From: Caldilineaceae bacterium
GTDB taxonomy: Bacteria; Chloroflexota; Anaerolineae; Caldilineales; Caldilineaceae
Length of the DNA: 64,000 nucleotides
NCBI GenBank assembly: GCA_022842065.1
Contig: JALHQH010000018.1
Coordinates: 99,692 to 163,691, forward strand
Reading direction: 5' to 3'
Made by a program: the position numbers and the translations under genes. This document shows positions 52,207-61,635 of the stretch, piece by piece (position 1 is the first letter of the stretch; each line of letters opens with the position of its first letter). A model generated the notes under the pieces. The model made no database searches. It was not told the origin of the DNA and saw only the letters and a program-made list of their open reading frames with translations.

Positions 52207-53868
52207 ATGAAGAAATCGCAGAAAAAACGCCGCCGCTGGCTTTGGGTTTTAGTGCCCTTGCTTATACTCGGCGGCCTATATGCTGCCAACAGTCGCTTTG
52301 GTTGGATTGCGCTGCCCTGGCAAGTGGCCAGTGACCCGCTAGATTCGGCAGGGGCCATTGAGGGCGCGCCCCTCTTCGAGTTATCTCCCGTGCAGCGCGC
52401 AGCGGACTTTATTCCCGATCTGACGGTGAGCGGTAAACTTGAATTTAGCACCGTGCAAGAGATCAAAGCGCCTTTTGATGAGACGGTTACGGCCGTCTTT
52501 GTCGAAAATGGGGCCACCGTCCAGATGGGCGAAGGCCTGCTGGCCTTAGCCGTAGATACGGTGGGGGATGAGCTAAATAGTGCCTGGCTGGAACTGACCA
52601 AACAACGCCAGGCCCTGGCTGATCTGGTCAAGGCGGGCGGCACCACCGCGGTCATGGAAGCTAATGCAGCCTTATTGACCGCCCAAGAGGAGCTGGCAAA
52701 GCTGGAGGATGGCCCAACCGCCGCGGATGTGGGGAGCGCGCAACTCGCGATCAGCGAAGCGCAACTCGCCTACGATGAATTATTAAAGCGCAATGATCCA
52801 AACTCGTCAACCGTGCGCCAAGCCCGGTTTGCCCTCAAACAGGCCGAGAACGAGGTGCAACGCGCCCAGACCGCGTACAATGCCGTGGCGTGGCGTGGCG
52901 ATGTCGCGGCCTCGGCCGAGGCGGCCGCGCTACAGAGTGCAACCATTGCGCTTGAAAATGCCCAGAGTACCTATGACGATGCCGTCAAACCGCCCACTGA
53001 TTTAGAGCTACAGAAGGCACAACTCGCGATTGCCCAAGCCCAAAACAGCTATAACAAACTCTTTGAACAAGCCACCCCGGCGCAAATCGAACAGGCCCGC
53101 GTCGCCGTCGCCAAAGCAGAGGATCAGGTAGCGGAAGCCGGCAAAGGCCCTTCCTCGCTCGCAATACAAGAAGCCGAGGCCCAAGTCGTAACGGCATTGC
53201 GCCGCGTCGAGAGCGTCCGCACCAAGTTGCGCAATGCCAGCAGTTTACAAGCGCCGCTCACCGGCCAGATCGTCAAGCGCAATGTCCAAGTGGGTGATGT
53301 AGTGAAAGAGGGCGATGTGCTCGCTGTCATCGTCGACCCGACCGCCTTCAAGCTTACGCTGGGTGTGAGCGAACTCTTTATCCTGCGCATTCAACCGGAG
53401 ATGGCCGTGCAGATTGTCCTCGACGTGTTGCCGGATCAGCCCCTAGCCGGCGCAGTGACCAGGATTGCGCCACCAGAGGTTCAGACCGATAGCAGCCAAA
53501 ACAGCAATAGTAGCGGTGGCGGCGGACAACTGACCAGTTATAACGTCACCGTGGCCGTAACCGATAGTGGTGATATTGCCCAACTGCGCGCCGGCATGAG
53601 CGCCCAGGTCACCTTTGTCGGCTCGAACCAGTTACCCCCCGATAGCTGGCTGGTGCCCACCAATGGCCTCGAAATGCAAGGGGAAGGCGTCGGGGTTGTC
53701 CAACTTATGCGTGGGGAAAGCCCGACCCCCCTCACGGTCGAGGTGACCGACCAGACCCAAGGGGAGTGGACGGTGGTGCGCTCGACTGATTTACAGGATG
53801 GTGATATGGTGGTCGGTAGCACGGCGACCTTTCTTGATAGTGGATTCCCAGGAGCCTTTGGCCCATGA
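52207..53868 (+). CDS. HlyD/MacA-type periplasmic adaptor
   Basis: 553 residues from the ATG at 52207; the TTG at 52189 is less likely. N-terminal TM anchor (RRRWLWVLVPLLILGGLYA). Lipoyl half-domains LEFSTVQEIKAPFDETVTAV and SSLQAPLTGQIVKRNVQVGD bracket a long Ala/Gln/Glu-rich coiled coil (about 120-340). Beta-barrel and membrane-proximal domains follow, with a Ser/Gly/Asn-rich insert (SSQNSNSSGGGGQ). It would join the MacB-like permease at 50920. Stop overlaps the next start as ATGA. Confidence 0.9.
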   Translation: MKKSQKKRRRWLWVLVPLLILGGLYAANSRFGWIALPWQVASDPLDSAGAIEGAPLFELSPVQRAADFIPDLTVSGKLEFSTVQEIKAPFDETVTAVFVENGATVQMGEGLLALAVDTVGDELNSAWLELTKQRQALADLVKAGGTTAVMEANAALLTAQEELAKLEDGPTAADVGSAQLAISEAQLAYDELLKRNDPNSSTVRQARFALKQAENEVQRAQTAYNAVAWRGDVAASAEAAALQSATIALENAQSTYDDAVKPPTDLELQKAQLAIAQAQNSYNKLFEQATPAQIEQARVAVAKAEDQVAEAGKGPSSLAIQEAEAQVVTALRRVESVRTKLRNASSLQAPLTGQIVKRNVQVGDVVKEGDVLAVIVDPTAFKLTLGVSELFILRIQPEMAVQIVLDVLPDQPLAGAVTRIAPPEVQTDSSQNSNSSGGGGQLTSYNVTVAVTDSGDIAQLRAGMSAQVTFVGSNQLPPDSWLVPTNGLEMQGEGVGVVQLMRGESPTPLTVEVTDQTQGEWTVVRSTDLQDGDMVVGSTATFLDSGFPGAFGP

Positions 53869-55655
53869 ACAACTTTCGACTGCACGCCCGTTACGCACAT
53901 GGCCATGCGTGGCTAGCACTGCTTTGTTTGCTCTTGCTTGGTCTTTATCTGCCGGCGCGCCCGCTGTTGGCGCAAACCGCCACCCAAACCATCGACCAAA
54001 TCGCAGTCGTTAGTGCGCAGGGGGCGACCCTCATCCCCGAAGCAGGCACGCTGCCGCTGACATTGGAAGCCGGTGCACTTTTGGTGGTGAAGGGGCGCAG
54101 CCAAGATGCGCTGCTCCTCTATGTACAGACGGAAGCACGCCAGCGCGGTTGGATTGCCACCGAAGCACTGCTGGTGGTCAATGTGGCCGCATTGCCTGTG
54201 ATCACCGAAGTGACGGCCAATGCAGATCCCCTGGCCGCCGCAAGTGTAAATCCAGCCACCGCCCCCATGACCACAACCCAGCCGATCACCCTGACCACCT
54301 TGCGCCCCACAGCGATCAGTTCGACACCACCAGCTACGCGAGATACCACAGTGACGGCGCTTGTTACGCTGCAAGAGGGGCGTCTGAACTTGCGGGGTGG
54401 GCCAGGCACGGCCTATCCCATCATTGACAAAGCAGCTAGCAACAGCCAGTGGCTCGTCACCGGCCGGGATCAGGCCGGTGACTGGCTACAACTCCAGCCG
54501 TTGACCGGTGGCAGTGCGCGCTGGGCCGCGGCCACTTATTTGCAAGTAAGCGGTGATAGCGCCGCACTGGCGGTCATCAGCGTCGCACCACCACCGGAGC
54601 CGGTAGCCACAGCTCGCGTGCTAGTGCCAACCCCCGCCCCCAACAGCACGCCCTCGCCAGCGGCAGCTCCCCCACTCTCCACCGCCGGCCAGAGCGGCCT
54701 CACGGGCGTGCTAGTCTTTGTCGATCGGATCGGCGGCACCATCTATCGTTATGACCTTAGCCAGGATCGCCTGACCAGCCTGACGGGCGGCATCGACCCA
54801 GCCATCAGCCCAGATGGGCGTCGCATCGCCTTTACGCGCGACGGTGGTGATGGCGGACTGTATGTCATGAATAGCGATGGGTCAGGCGCACAACGGATCT
54901 ACAACGATCATCCCTTTCTGCGTGCCCCCAGTTGGAGCCCGGATGGACGCTGGATCGTCTTCAGCCGGACCAATGGCTACGATGATTGTCGCATTCTACG
55001 GGGTAGCGTCTGCCTGCCTGACGATACGATTCTCGAATCACTACCCGAAGAGTTACAGGGTGAGATGGAAGTAAATAAATTGGTAAAGGATCTGCCCAAC
55101 CAGCGCGCTTACCACACCTCGTTAGCGCGCATTGGGCCGGATGGAACGGGGTACCGCGATATTCCCGCCATTGATTATGCCGCTGCGCCTGACTGGAACA
55201 GTGGCGGCATCGTCTATCAATCCACGGCCGGCATCCAACGCACCGCCGATGAGAGCGATGTACGTAGTGTTGAAATCGCCAACGATCCGCTCGTCGGCTA
55301 TTTTCATGACCCCGATTGGCAGCCAGGCGGGGGCCGGATCGCCTTCCACCGTAAACAAGGTAGCCATTGGCAGATCTACATCGTCAATCCCGATGGTTCT
55401 GGATTGGCGGCCCTGACCCGGCCTGTCACCGCGCTGGTCGATGAACTGCCCAGCAACGTTGCCCCGGCCTGGAGTCCCGATGGCCAACAGATCATTTATG
55501 TCAGCAACCGCAACTCAATTGAATCGGCTGGGGCCTGGCATTTTTGGGTGATGAATGCAGACGGCAGCGGACAACGCCAGCTCCCCATCGATATCGTGCT
55601 CGATTACAGCTTTGCGTCGGAGCAGATGGTGAGTTGGGGGCCGGCAGCGCAATAG
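53865..55655 (+). CDS. Exported protein with two SH3b domains and a PD40 propeller
   Basis: 596 residues. Signal peptide (LALLCLLLLGLYLPARPLLA), SH3b 1 (about 45-110), a Thr/Pro linker, SH3b 2 (about 165-235; LNLRGGPGTAYPIIDKA), a Pro/Ala linker, then a TolB-like propeller (about 280-590) with APSWSPDGRWIVFSR, DPDWQPGGGRIAFHRKQGSH and NVAPAWSPDGQQIIYVSNR blades. Last 150 residues align closely with the end of the protein at 33766. It overlaps the adaptor gene by 4 bp, so its job is tied to the permease-adaptor pair, possibly at the cell wall or as a substrate-binding part. Confidence 0.88.
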   Translation: MNNFRLHARYAHGHAWLALLCLLLLGLYLPARPLLAQTATQTIDQIAVVSAQGATLIPEAGTLPLTLEAGALLVVKGRSQDALLLYVQTEARQRGWIATEALLVVNVAALPVITEVTANADPLAAASVNPATAPMTTTQPITLTTLRPTAISSTPPATRDTTVTALVTLQEGRLNLRGGPGTAYPIIDKAASNSQWLVTGRDQAGDWLQLQPLTGGSARWAAATYLQVSGDSAALAVISVAPPPEPVATARVLVPTPAPNSTPSPAAAPPLSTAGQSGLTGVLVFVDRIGGTIYRYDLSQDRLTSLTGGIDPAISPDGRRIAFTRDGGDGGLYVMNSDGSGAQRIYNDHPFLRAPSWSPDGRWIVFSRTNGYDDCRILRGSVCLPDDTILESLPEELQGEMEVNKLVKDLPNQRAYHTSLARIGPDGTGYRDIPAIDYAAAPDWNSGGIVYQSTAGIQRTADESDVRSVEIANDPLVGYFHDPDWQPGGGRIAFHRKQGSHWQIYIVNPDGSGLAALTRPVTALVDELPSNVAPAWSPDGQQIIYVSNRNSIESAGAWHFWVMNADGSGQRQLPIDIVLDYSFASEQMVSWGPAAQ

Positions 55656-55775
55656 GGTAGGGTGGCAAGGGGGCAAGGTTGCAGAGGGGCAGAGGGGCAA
55701 AGTTGCAGGGTTGCAAGATTGCAGAGGTGTAACCCTGTAACCCTGCCCCCTTGCCCCTTGCAACTCTGCCCAATT
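55656..55775. repeat. Self-complementary gcaag/cttgc word array
   Basis: Words ggcaaggg, ttgcagag and gttgcag run to about 55730, then complementary-sense ccttgccccttgcaactctg. It can form a long hairpin at the end of the permease operon and may act as terminator. Confidence 0.7.
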
Positions 55776-55797
55776 AAACGCAAACACAATGCTATTG

Positions 55798-55825
55798 TTG
55801 GCATTTTCACAAAGTGTGGTATACT
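55798..55825 (+). promoter_or_regulatory. Promoter of the DEAD-box helicase gene
   Basis: TTGGCA (55798-55803), 16-bp spacer, TATACT (55820-55825). It leaves a leader of about 330 nt with two hairpins, one being GCACCGCC-loop-GGCGGTGC at 56106-56127 close to the SD. Long structured leaders are common for cold-shock DEAD-box genes; the regulation is inferred. The gap 55656-56158 has no gene. Confidence 0.55.
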
Positions 55826-56158
55826 ATTAAAAGTATAGTGTAATGCTGCGCAATCTGGCCCGCAGGATCTATTGTAGATCCGGATTGCCACTGAGAAGTT
55901 ACCATGAGAAATCAGTTGTTAAAATGGTTATAAGCAATTGACTGTGAGAAATTGACTGTGGGAACAGGGTAATTCTCGCACAACAGCGTTTATCATATAC
56001 TCAATTATTGGATTCCACTGGTTGCTCGACCCTATCGGTCGGGCATTTTGTTGCAACAGGCCGGCTCACACTTGCGGACGAGTCAACTGTTGATCAACAA
56101 CAGGGGCACCGCCTGAAAAGGCGGTGCATTGAACCTTTGTCACGCAAGTAGGAGCAAA

Positions 56159-57892
56159 ATGAATAACGAATTTAGTAAGTTACAGTTGCACGAGCAACTG
56201 ATACAAGCCGTCGCGTCACTCGGCTATATCGAGCCGACGTTGATTCAGACGCAAGTGATCCCGCTCTTTTTAGCGGGTCATGATGTGATTGGCCAGGCGC
56301 AAACAGGGACCGGCAAAACCGCCGCCTTTGCGCTGCCACTGCTGCACAAGCTGGCCGAACAGCGCAGTGCAGAGGGGACAGAGAAACGTGATCCACGCAG
56401 CAAGCGCCCCGTACAGAGCCTAATTTTGGCCCCCACACGCGAGTTAGCCCTGCAGGTTGCCCAAGCGATTACCGACTATAGTCGTTACCTCGATGTAGCG
56501 GTGTTGGCCGTCTATGGCGGTCAGGCCTATGATCGCCAGATTCGTCAGTTGAAACAAGGCGTCGATGTTGTGGTTGGTACCCCAGGCCGGCTGCTTGACC
56601 TGATGGCCCGCAAGGTCCTCGATCTGAGCACAGTACAAAATGTGGTGCTGGATGAAGCCGATGAGATGCTGAGCATGGGCTTTATTGACGACATTGAAGC
56701 GATCCTCGATGCCACACCAGCCGCCCGCCAGACAGCACTCTTCTCGGCCACCCTGCCGCCGGAGATTCGGCGGCTCGCCGGTCGCTATTTGCGCGATCCA
56801 CAGTCGATCAAGGTGCAGAATAAACAGCTAACGGTCGCCGCGATTGAGCAGCGCTATTATCTGGTTAACGAAAGTGATAAACTAGCCGCACTGACCCGTC
56901 TCTTTGAAGTAGAAGAGATTACCCGTGGCCTCATCTTTGTGCGCACCCGTGTTAGCGCCGGTGAACTGGCCAATGAGTTGACGGTCCGCGGCTTCCCGGC
57001 CGAGGCGATTCATGGTGATCTGAGCCAGGATGCCCGTGAAGGGGTCTTAAACCGCTTCCGCCAGGATCAGCTCAAAGTGTTGGTGGCCACCGATGTCGCG
57101 GCCCGTGGGCTTGACATTGATGACATTTCGCATGTCTTCAATTTTGATCTGCCGCTGGATCCGGAAGTTTATGTCCACCGCGTGGGCCGTACCGGTCGCG
57201 CCGGCAAAACCGGAGTCGCCGTGTCGCTGATCAACCCCAAAGAAGAGTGGCGGCTGCGCAAGATTGAAACCTATACCAAGCAGAAGGTAACCCCCTTTAC
57301 GCTGCCCACGGTCGAAGAGATTCAGAACCGCCGAGAAGCACAATTGCTAGGGCAGATGGAGATCTGGCTGCGGCGCGGTCGTTACCAGCGCGAGCGCGAA
57401 CTCGTCACCGCGTTGATCGAAGCGGGCCACGAACCATGGGAAATTGCGGCGGCAGCCCTCAAGGTTGCCCGCGGGGAAGAAAAGCAACGGCCGATTGCGG
57501 CGATTAGTGAAGTGCAACCGTTGCGCGAACCCCGCAGCGGACGCGATAACCAACGCGCATCCCATCGTGGCGATCGTGACGGTGGTCGCGACGGGCGTGA
57601 CGGCGGTCGTGATGGTCGCCCCAGCCGTGATCGCCAAGCCGGTCACGCTTCGCACGAAGCGGGCATGGTACGCCTCTCCCTGAACGCTGGTAAGGCGCAC
57701 GGTGTGCGCCCCAATGACGTCGTCGGGACGATTGCCTACCACGCTAACATTCCCGGCAAGACGATTGGTGCGATCCGCATTCAGGAGCAACATACCCTGG
57801 TCGATGTGCCGCAGGAGTTCGTACAGCAGGTGCTGGCCAAGACCAATAACTACCGCATCCGCCAGCATGTGGTAACGGTGGAACGGGCATAA
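56159..57892 (+). CDS. DEAD-box ATP-dependent RNA helicase (DeaD/CsdA type)
   Basis: 577 residues from the ATG at 56159 (TAGGAG upstream; an earlier in-frame ATG lacks one). Motifs: Q motif (PTLIQTQVIP), I AQTGTGKT (47-54), Ia APTRELALQ, II DEAD (VVLDEADEML), III SAT, V TDVAARGLDI, VI HRVGRTGRAG. After about 415 comes a tail with Arg/Gly/Asp repeats (GGRDGRDGGRDGRPSRDR) and a DbpA-type RNA-binding domain (GMVRLSLNAGKAHGVRPNDV). It unwinds structured RNA, likely in ribosome assembly or cold growth. Confidence 0.94.
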   Translation: MNNEFSKLQLHEQLIQAVASLGYIEPTLIQTQVIPLFLAGHDVIGQAQTGTGKTAAFALPLLHKLAEQRSAEGTEKRDPRSKRPVQSLILAPTRELALQVAQAITDYSRYLDVAVLAVYGGQAYDRQIRQLKQGVDVVVGTPGRLLDLMARKVLDLSTVQNVVLDEADEMLSMGFIDDIEAILDATPAARQTALFSATLPPEIRRLAGRYLRDPQSIKVQNKQLTVAAIEQRYYLVNESDKLAALTRLFEVEEITRGLIFVRTRVSAGELANELTVRGFPAEAIHGDLSQDAREGVLNRFRQDQLKVLVATDVAARGLDIDDISHVFNFDLPLDPEVYVHRVGRTGRAGKTGVAVSLINPKEEWRLRKIETYTKQKVTPFTLPTVEEIQNRREAQLLGQMEIWLRRGRYQRERELVTALIEAGHEPWEIAAAALKVARGEEKQRPIAAISEVQPLREPRSGRDNQRASHRGDRDGGRDGRDGGRDGRPSRDRQAGHASHEAGMVRLSLNAGKAHGVRPNDVVGTIAYHANIPGKTIGAIRIQEQHTLVDVPQEFVQQVLAKTNNYRIRQHVVTVERA

Positions 57893-57904
57893 GGGGTTAA
57901 TCAT

Positions 57905-57941
57905 TAATGAGAAACAATTAATGATTAATTGTTTCTCATTA
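57905..57941 (+). terminator. 16-bp AT-rich hairpin after the helicase gene
   Basis: Arms taatgagaaacaatta (57905-57920) and its complement (57926-57941) with a 5-nt loop. It starts 13 bp past the stop. Confidence 0.55.
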
Positions 57942-57973
57942 AACCGCCCGGTGAAGCAGATAGTGTTATAAAC

Positions 57974-58017
57974 AATTGCCCGGCGAGGTTGGTGCGAGCC
58001 AATTTCACCGGGCAATT
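57974..58017. terminator. Bidirectional terminator between convergent genes
   Basis: Stem aattgcccgg (57974-57983) with ccgggcaatt (58008-58017), followed by TTTTG-like sequence on the plus strand and preceded by AT-rich DNA on the minus. It overlaps the last codons of the methyltransferase gene. Confidence 0.7.
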
Positions 58018-58730
58018 TTGCGTGCGATGGCGGCCAACAGGGCGCTTTCCTCGGTGGTTAACTCGGCACGGTAAGCAATCTGGCGGAGGGTACGCATGAC
58101 AAGCGCGGGGTTGTATTTGAAGAAGTCAATGGCGTTGAGTGCGGCCTCGCTCGCCTGGAAAAGTTGCTCAAGCTCATTTTGTTGGGCCAGCGGCACGGCA
58201 GGTGGTGGCGCAGCGGCGACACCAATGGTTGCCATCCGCACTTCGTAAAGCAGTAACAGCACCGATTGGGCTAGATTGAGCGCCGGATAGGCTGGATTGC
58301 TGGGCAAGGTCGCGATCAGGTGGCAGCGGTCGAGCGCGTGATGATCCAGCCCATCCGCCTCCTCGCCAAAGAGCAGGGCAATTTTTCCTTGCGCGCTGCG
58401 TGCGACCAGTTCACTGGCCAGCGTGCGCACATCCTGGGTCTGGGGCCGCTTGCGGTGGGCGAGCGCCGCCGTTCCCACCACATAAACCATCTCTGCTAAT
58501 GCGGCATCCAGATCAGGATAGATCCGCATGGCGGCAACCAGATCATCACAGCGATGGGCAACGCGCAGCAGATCGACCCGTTCAAAGGGTTCCGGTTGCA
58601 CCAAACGCAGGTCGCTGATCCCCATGTTTTTCATGGCCCGGATCACAGCACCGACATTGATTGCATCCTGCGGTCGATGGAGTATCACCACAATGGCGGC
58701 AAGCGGGTTGAAAGGGATTGCTTCGGTCAA
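58005..58730 (-). CDS. SpoU/TrmH-family RNA 2'-O-methyltransferase (TrmJ-like)
   Basis: 241 residues. SPOUT trefoil-knot motifs: 1, RPQDAINVGAVIRAMKNMGI (18-37); 2, IALLFGEEADGLDHHAL (about 138-154); 3, LPSNPAYPALNLAQSVLLLL (about 165-184). These fit TrmJ/LasT-type enzymes, which methylate tRNA position 32 with S-adenosylmethionine. A helical C-terminal extension follows. The start is TTG with AGGAAAG about 8 nt upstream, and no ATG fits before motif 1. Confidence 0.9.
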   Translation of the reverse strand: MTEAIPFNPLAAIVVILHRPQDAINVGAVIRAMKNMGISDLRLVQPEPFERVDLLRVAHRCDDLVAAMRIYPDLDAALAEMVYVVGTAALAHRKRPQTQDVRTLASELVARSAQGKIALLFGEEADGLDHHALDRCHLIATLPSNPAYPALNLAQSVLLLLYEVRMATIGVAAAPPPAVPLAQQNELEQLFQASEAALNAIDFFKYNPALVMRTLRQIAYRAELTTEESALLAAIARKIAR

Positions 58731-59118
58731 CGATTACTTTCCTTCGCGTGAATTGTCGATGATGACGAACCGCGATGTATCATACCACAGCTGTACGGAT
58801 GTGTGTAGCGTAGTAAGCAACGGGATGTATCTCACTTTTGGTGGGCAACGTTCGGCAGATCAGGTGACAGTCACCAGCCGGCCCCTTGGCCAAGGATGCG
58901 TCCAACTGCAACTGCATGTAAGCCATCTTGAGGGCAGGTATGGTAGAATAGCACCTCACTGCACTTTGTGTAGCCGGATTGGCGCATGCGTCCAGGCTTA
59001 GCAGCCCCAGCTCAGGGGTTACACAAGGGCGTTGCAGCGATCGACTAAATGATTGTTGCCGAATTACGGCGTATTTATTGACAAACCGCAAGTATTTGAA
59101 CGGGAGTAGCCAAAACAT
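58731..59118. other. Non-coding gap between divergent genes
   Basis: No gene seen. It contains a perfect palindrome ggtgacagtcacc at 58863-58875, a possible regulator site, followed by cccttggccaagg. A candidate -35 TTGACA lies near 59078 but without a good -10. No riboswitch was recognised. Confidence 0.45.
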
Positions 59119-60237
59119 ATGAGTGGATTGACTTTAGTATTGTTTATTATCGGGCTTGTGTTGCTGATTGTTGGGGCCGAATTATTAGTCCGCGGTGCGT
59201 CACGCTTGGCCGCGGCGGTTGGCATTTCGCCGCTGGTCATTGGCTTAACGGTGGTCGCCTTTGGCACGAGTGCACCGGAACTGGCGGTGAGTGTCCAGTC
59301 GGCTTGGCAGGGACAGGCCGATATTGCGATTGGGAATGTTGTGGGCAGCAACATTGCGAATGTGCTCTTTATTTTAGGGGTATCAGCGCTGATTACACCG
59401 CTGGTCGTGGCGTCACAATTAGTCCGTATTGATGTGCCGATCATGATTGGGGCCTCCATTGTGCTTTACATCATGAGTTGGAATGGCTATTTGGGCTTTG
59501 GCGAGGGGGCACTCCTCTTTGCCGGCATTCTGCTCTATACAGGTTGGTTGATCCGGCAGAGTCGCCGCGAAAGTAAGAGTGTTGCGGCTGAATTTGCCGA
59601 AGAATATAGTGAGCAAGCGAAACCAACCCTACTCAGTACGTTGCTCAATATCGGCTTGCTCGTGGTTGGGCTGGCGATGTTAGTCTTAGGTTCACAGTGG
59701 CTGGTCGATGGCGCTGTCATCTTGGCGCGTTGGTTTGGCGTGAGCGAACTGATTATCGGGTTGACAGTGGTTGCGATCGGGACTTCCTTACCGGAAGTAG
59801 CCACGTCAGTCATCGCGGCCCTGCGCGGGGAACGTGATATTGCGGTCGGCAATGTGGTGGGCAGCAACATTTTCAACATTCTTTCCGTGCTTGGCATGGC
59901 CGCGCTGGTGTCACCGCAGGGCATTCAAGTTTCTGCGGCGGCCCTGGCCTTTGATCTGCCGGTAATGATGGCCGTTGCCGTCGCCTGTTTGCCGATCTTC
60001 TATACCGGCAATCTGATTGCGCGCTGGGAGGGTTTACTCTTCTTGGGCTACTATATTGCCTATGTCGCGTATCTGGTCTTTGCGGCCACCGCGCATGATG
60101 CCCTGCCAACCTTCAGCACGGCGATGACGATCTTTGTCCTCCCCTTAACGGCACTCGGCCTGTTGGTTGCGTTGGGACGTGAATGGCGCGGCCGCCGCGC
60201 CCGTAGTGCCGGGGTAGCCAATTCGGCACTCGGCTAA
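59119..60237 (+). CDS. Calcium/sodium antiporter, copy 1
   Basis: 372-residue CaCA-family exchanger with about ten TM helices in two inverted repeats. Alpha-1: GISPLVIGLTVVAFGTSAPE then GNVVGSNIANVLFILG. Alpha-2: LIIGLTVVAIGTSLPEVATS then GNVVGSNIFNILSVLG. The acidic residues in the two GTS-PE segments bind Ca2+. A cytoplasmic acidic/basic loop lies near 145-175. It exports Ca2+ in exchange for Na+ or H+. Paralogue of 61997, and 28 bp upstream of the amidase. Confidence 0.94.
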   Translation: MSGLTLVLFIIGLVLLIVGAELLVRGASRLAAAVGISPLVIGLTVVAFGTSAPELAVSVQSAWQGQADIAIGNVVGSNIANVLFILGVSALITPLVVASQLVRIDVPIMIGASIVLYIMSWNGYLGFGEGALLFAGILLYTGWLIRQSRRESKSVAAEFAEEYSEQAKPTLLSTLLNIGLLVVGLAMLVLGSQWLVDGAVILARWFGVSELIIGLTVVAIGTSLPEVATSVIAALRGERDIAVGNVVGSNIFNILSVLGMAALVSPQGIQVSAAALAFDLPVMMAVAVACLPIFYTGNLIARWEGLLFLGYYIAYVAYLVFAATAHDALPTFSTAMTIFVLPLTALGLLVALGREWRGRRARSAGVANSALG

Positions 60238-60265
60238 TTGCGGCCGCAGCACCTAATAGGAACCG

Positions 60266-61573
60266 ATGCATATGGATGATTGGCGATTTGCTTCTGTAAC
60301 CAAACTAGCAGAGGCGTTGCGTAGTCAGGCGATCTCGGCCCAAGCGGTGGTCGAAACGTACTTGGCGCAGTTAGCAGCAATCAATCCGCAACTGAACGCC
60401 GTCACCCACTTGCTGCCCGATGCCTTAGACCGTGCCCGGCAGGCCGATCGCGATCTGGCCGCCGGCACGGTACAGGGGCCTTTGCATGGGGTCCCCTTTA
60501 CGGTGAAAGATGTCTTTGCAACCGTGGGGGCGGCCAGTTCACTCGATACCCATCTGCGCGGGCGTGCCATGCCAACCATCGACGCCACCGCGGTGGCGCG
60601 CCTGCGCGCGGCCGGTGCGATCCTGCTCGCGAAGAGTAATTGTCCGCCTAATGGCAGCGGCAGTGACAGCGAAAACGCGCTGTTCGGTCGCACGGTGAAT
60701 CCGTACAACTATCAGCACACCGCCGGTGGCAGCAGTGGTGGTGAAGCGGCCCTGGTCGCTGCCGGCGGTTCGGCCTTTGGCCTGGGCAGCGATGTGCGCG
60801 GGGGGTTGCGCATCCCCGCCCACTATTGTGGTCTGGTTGCGCTCAAACCGACGAGTGGTCGTGTGCCCAATACGGGGGCCTACAATCAACCGGGTGGCCT
60901 GACTGATAGTCGTGCACAAAGCGGCCTGGTGGCGCGCACGGTCGAGGATCTCATGCTGATCGCGCCGTTGATCTGTGGCCCGGACGGCAAAGATTCCGGG
61001 GTAGTCCCTATGCCTTGGCGCAATCCGGCAGCCGTGCGCCCGGGCAAGTTGACCGTTGCCTACTTTACAGCTGACAGTACATCGCCTGTCACCACGGAGA
61101 CGCACCATGCCGTCGGCGCCGCAGCCCAAGCCCTTTCACGCCAGGGCGTGACGATGGTTAGTGCCCGCCCGCCGGATCTAGTCTATGCGGCGCGTGAGAT
61201 CGATGCCTTCTGGCGCGATCTGGCCGGTGCGCCAGGCCGGACGGTCGTCGAGTTCTACGCCCTTTGGGATCATTTCCGTACGGCACTGCTCCAATTTATT
61301 ACACCCTACGACGCGCTGCTGCTGCCGGTCAGCCATCAAGCCGCGCCACCAACGGGGGAACGGGATGATCGGCGCTTTGACTATACCGTGCCCTTTAGTT
61401 TGACCGGTTATCCGGCGACCGTGGTACGCGTGGCGCAAATGGCAACTGGCCTGCCGATTGCTGTGCAAGTGGTTGCCCAGCCCTGGCGCGAAGATGTGGC
61501 ACTAGTCCTGGCGCGCCTGTTGGAAGAGGAGCTCGGCGGCTATCGGCCACCAGCGCTGGCGCGTCAAGTCTAG
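60266..61573 (+). CDS. Amidase-signature family protein with Gly at the nucleophile position
   Basis: 435 residues. Amidase-signature layout: Lys81 in FTVKDVF, cis-Ser156 in GGSSGGEAALVAAGG, and the next strand GLGSDVRGGLRIPAHYCGL. In active members this reads D-[IV]-G-G-S-[IVL]-R with Ser as nucleophile 24 residues after the cis-Ser; here that position is Gly180 and the first Gly is Arg (GAT GTG CGC GGG GGG TTG CGC). Unless another residue takes over, hydrolysis should be lost. The remainder, including LKPTSGRVP, is well kept. SD AGGA precedes the ATG. Probably co-transcribed with the antiporter gene upstream. Confidence 0.88.
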   Translation: MHMDDWRFASVTKLAEALRSQAISAQAVVETYLAQLAAINPQLNAVTHLLPDALDRARQADRDLAAGTVQGPLHGVPFTVKDVFATVGAASSLDTHLRGRAMPTIDATAVARLRAAGAILLAKSNCPPNGSGSDSENALFGRTVNPYNYQHTAGGSSGGEAALVAAGGSAFGLGSDVRGGLRIPAHYCGLVALKPTSGRVPNTGAYNQPGGLTDSRAQSGLVARTVEDLMLIAPLICGPDGKDSGVVPMPWRNPAAVRPGKLTVAYFTADSTSPVTTETHHAVGAAAQALSRQGVTMVSARPPDLVYAAREIDAFWRDLAGAPGRTVVEFYALWDHFRTALLQFITPYDALLLPVSHQAAPPTGERDDRRFDYTVPFSLTGYPATVVRVAQMATGLPIAVQVVAQPWREDVALVLARLLEEELGGYRPPALARQV

Positions 61574-61635
61574 CTGCAGTAAACTGGAGAGCAGTTTGCA
61601 CGCAGCACACGAAAAGTGCAGCAGACAGCCTAGCG

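Noticed and set aside
57347..58015. 222-codon minus-strand ORF
   Set aside because: Overlaps the helicase RNA-binding tail and the terminator between convergent genes; no motif.
58731..59118. Riboswitch (manganese-type) ahead of the antiporter
   Set aside because: I looked for the conserved junction sequences and did not find them; only a short palindrome is present.
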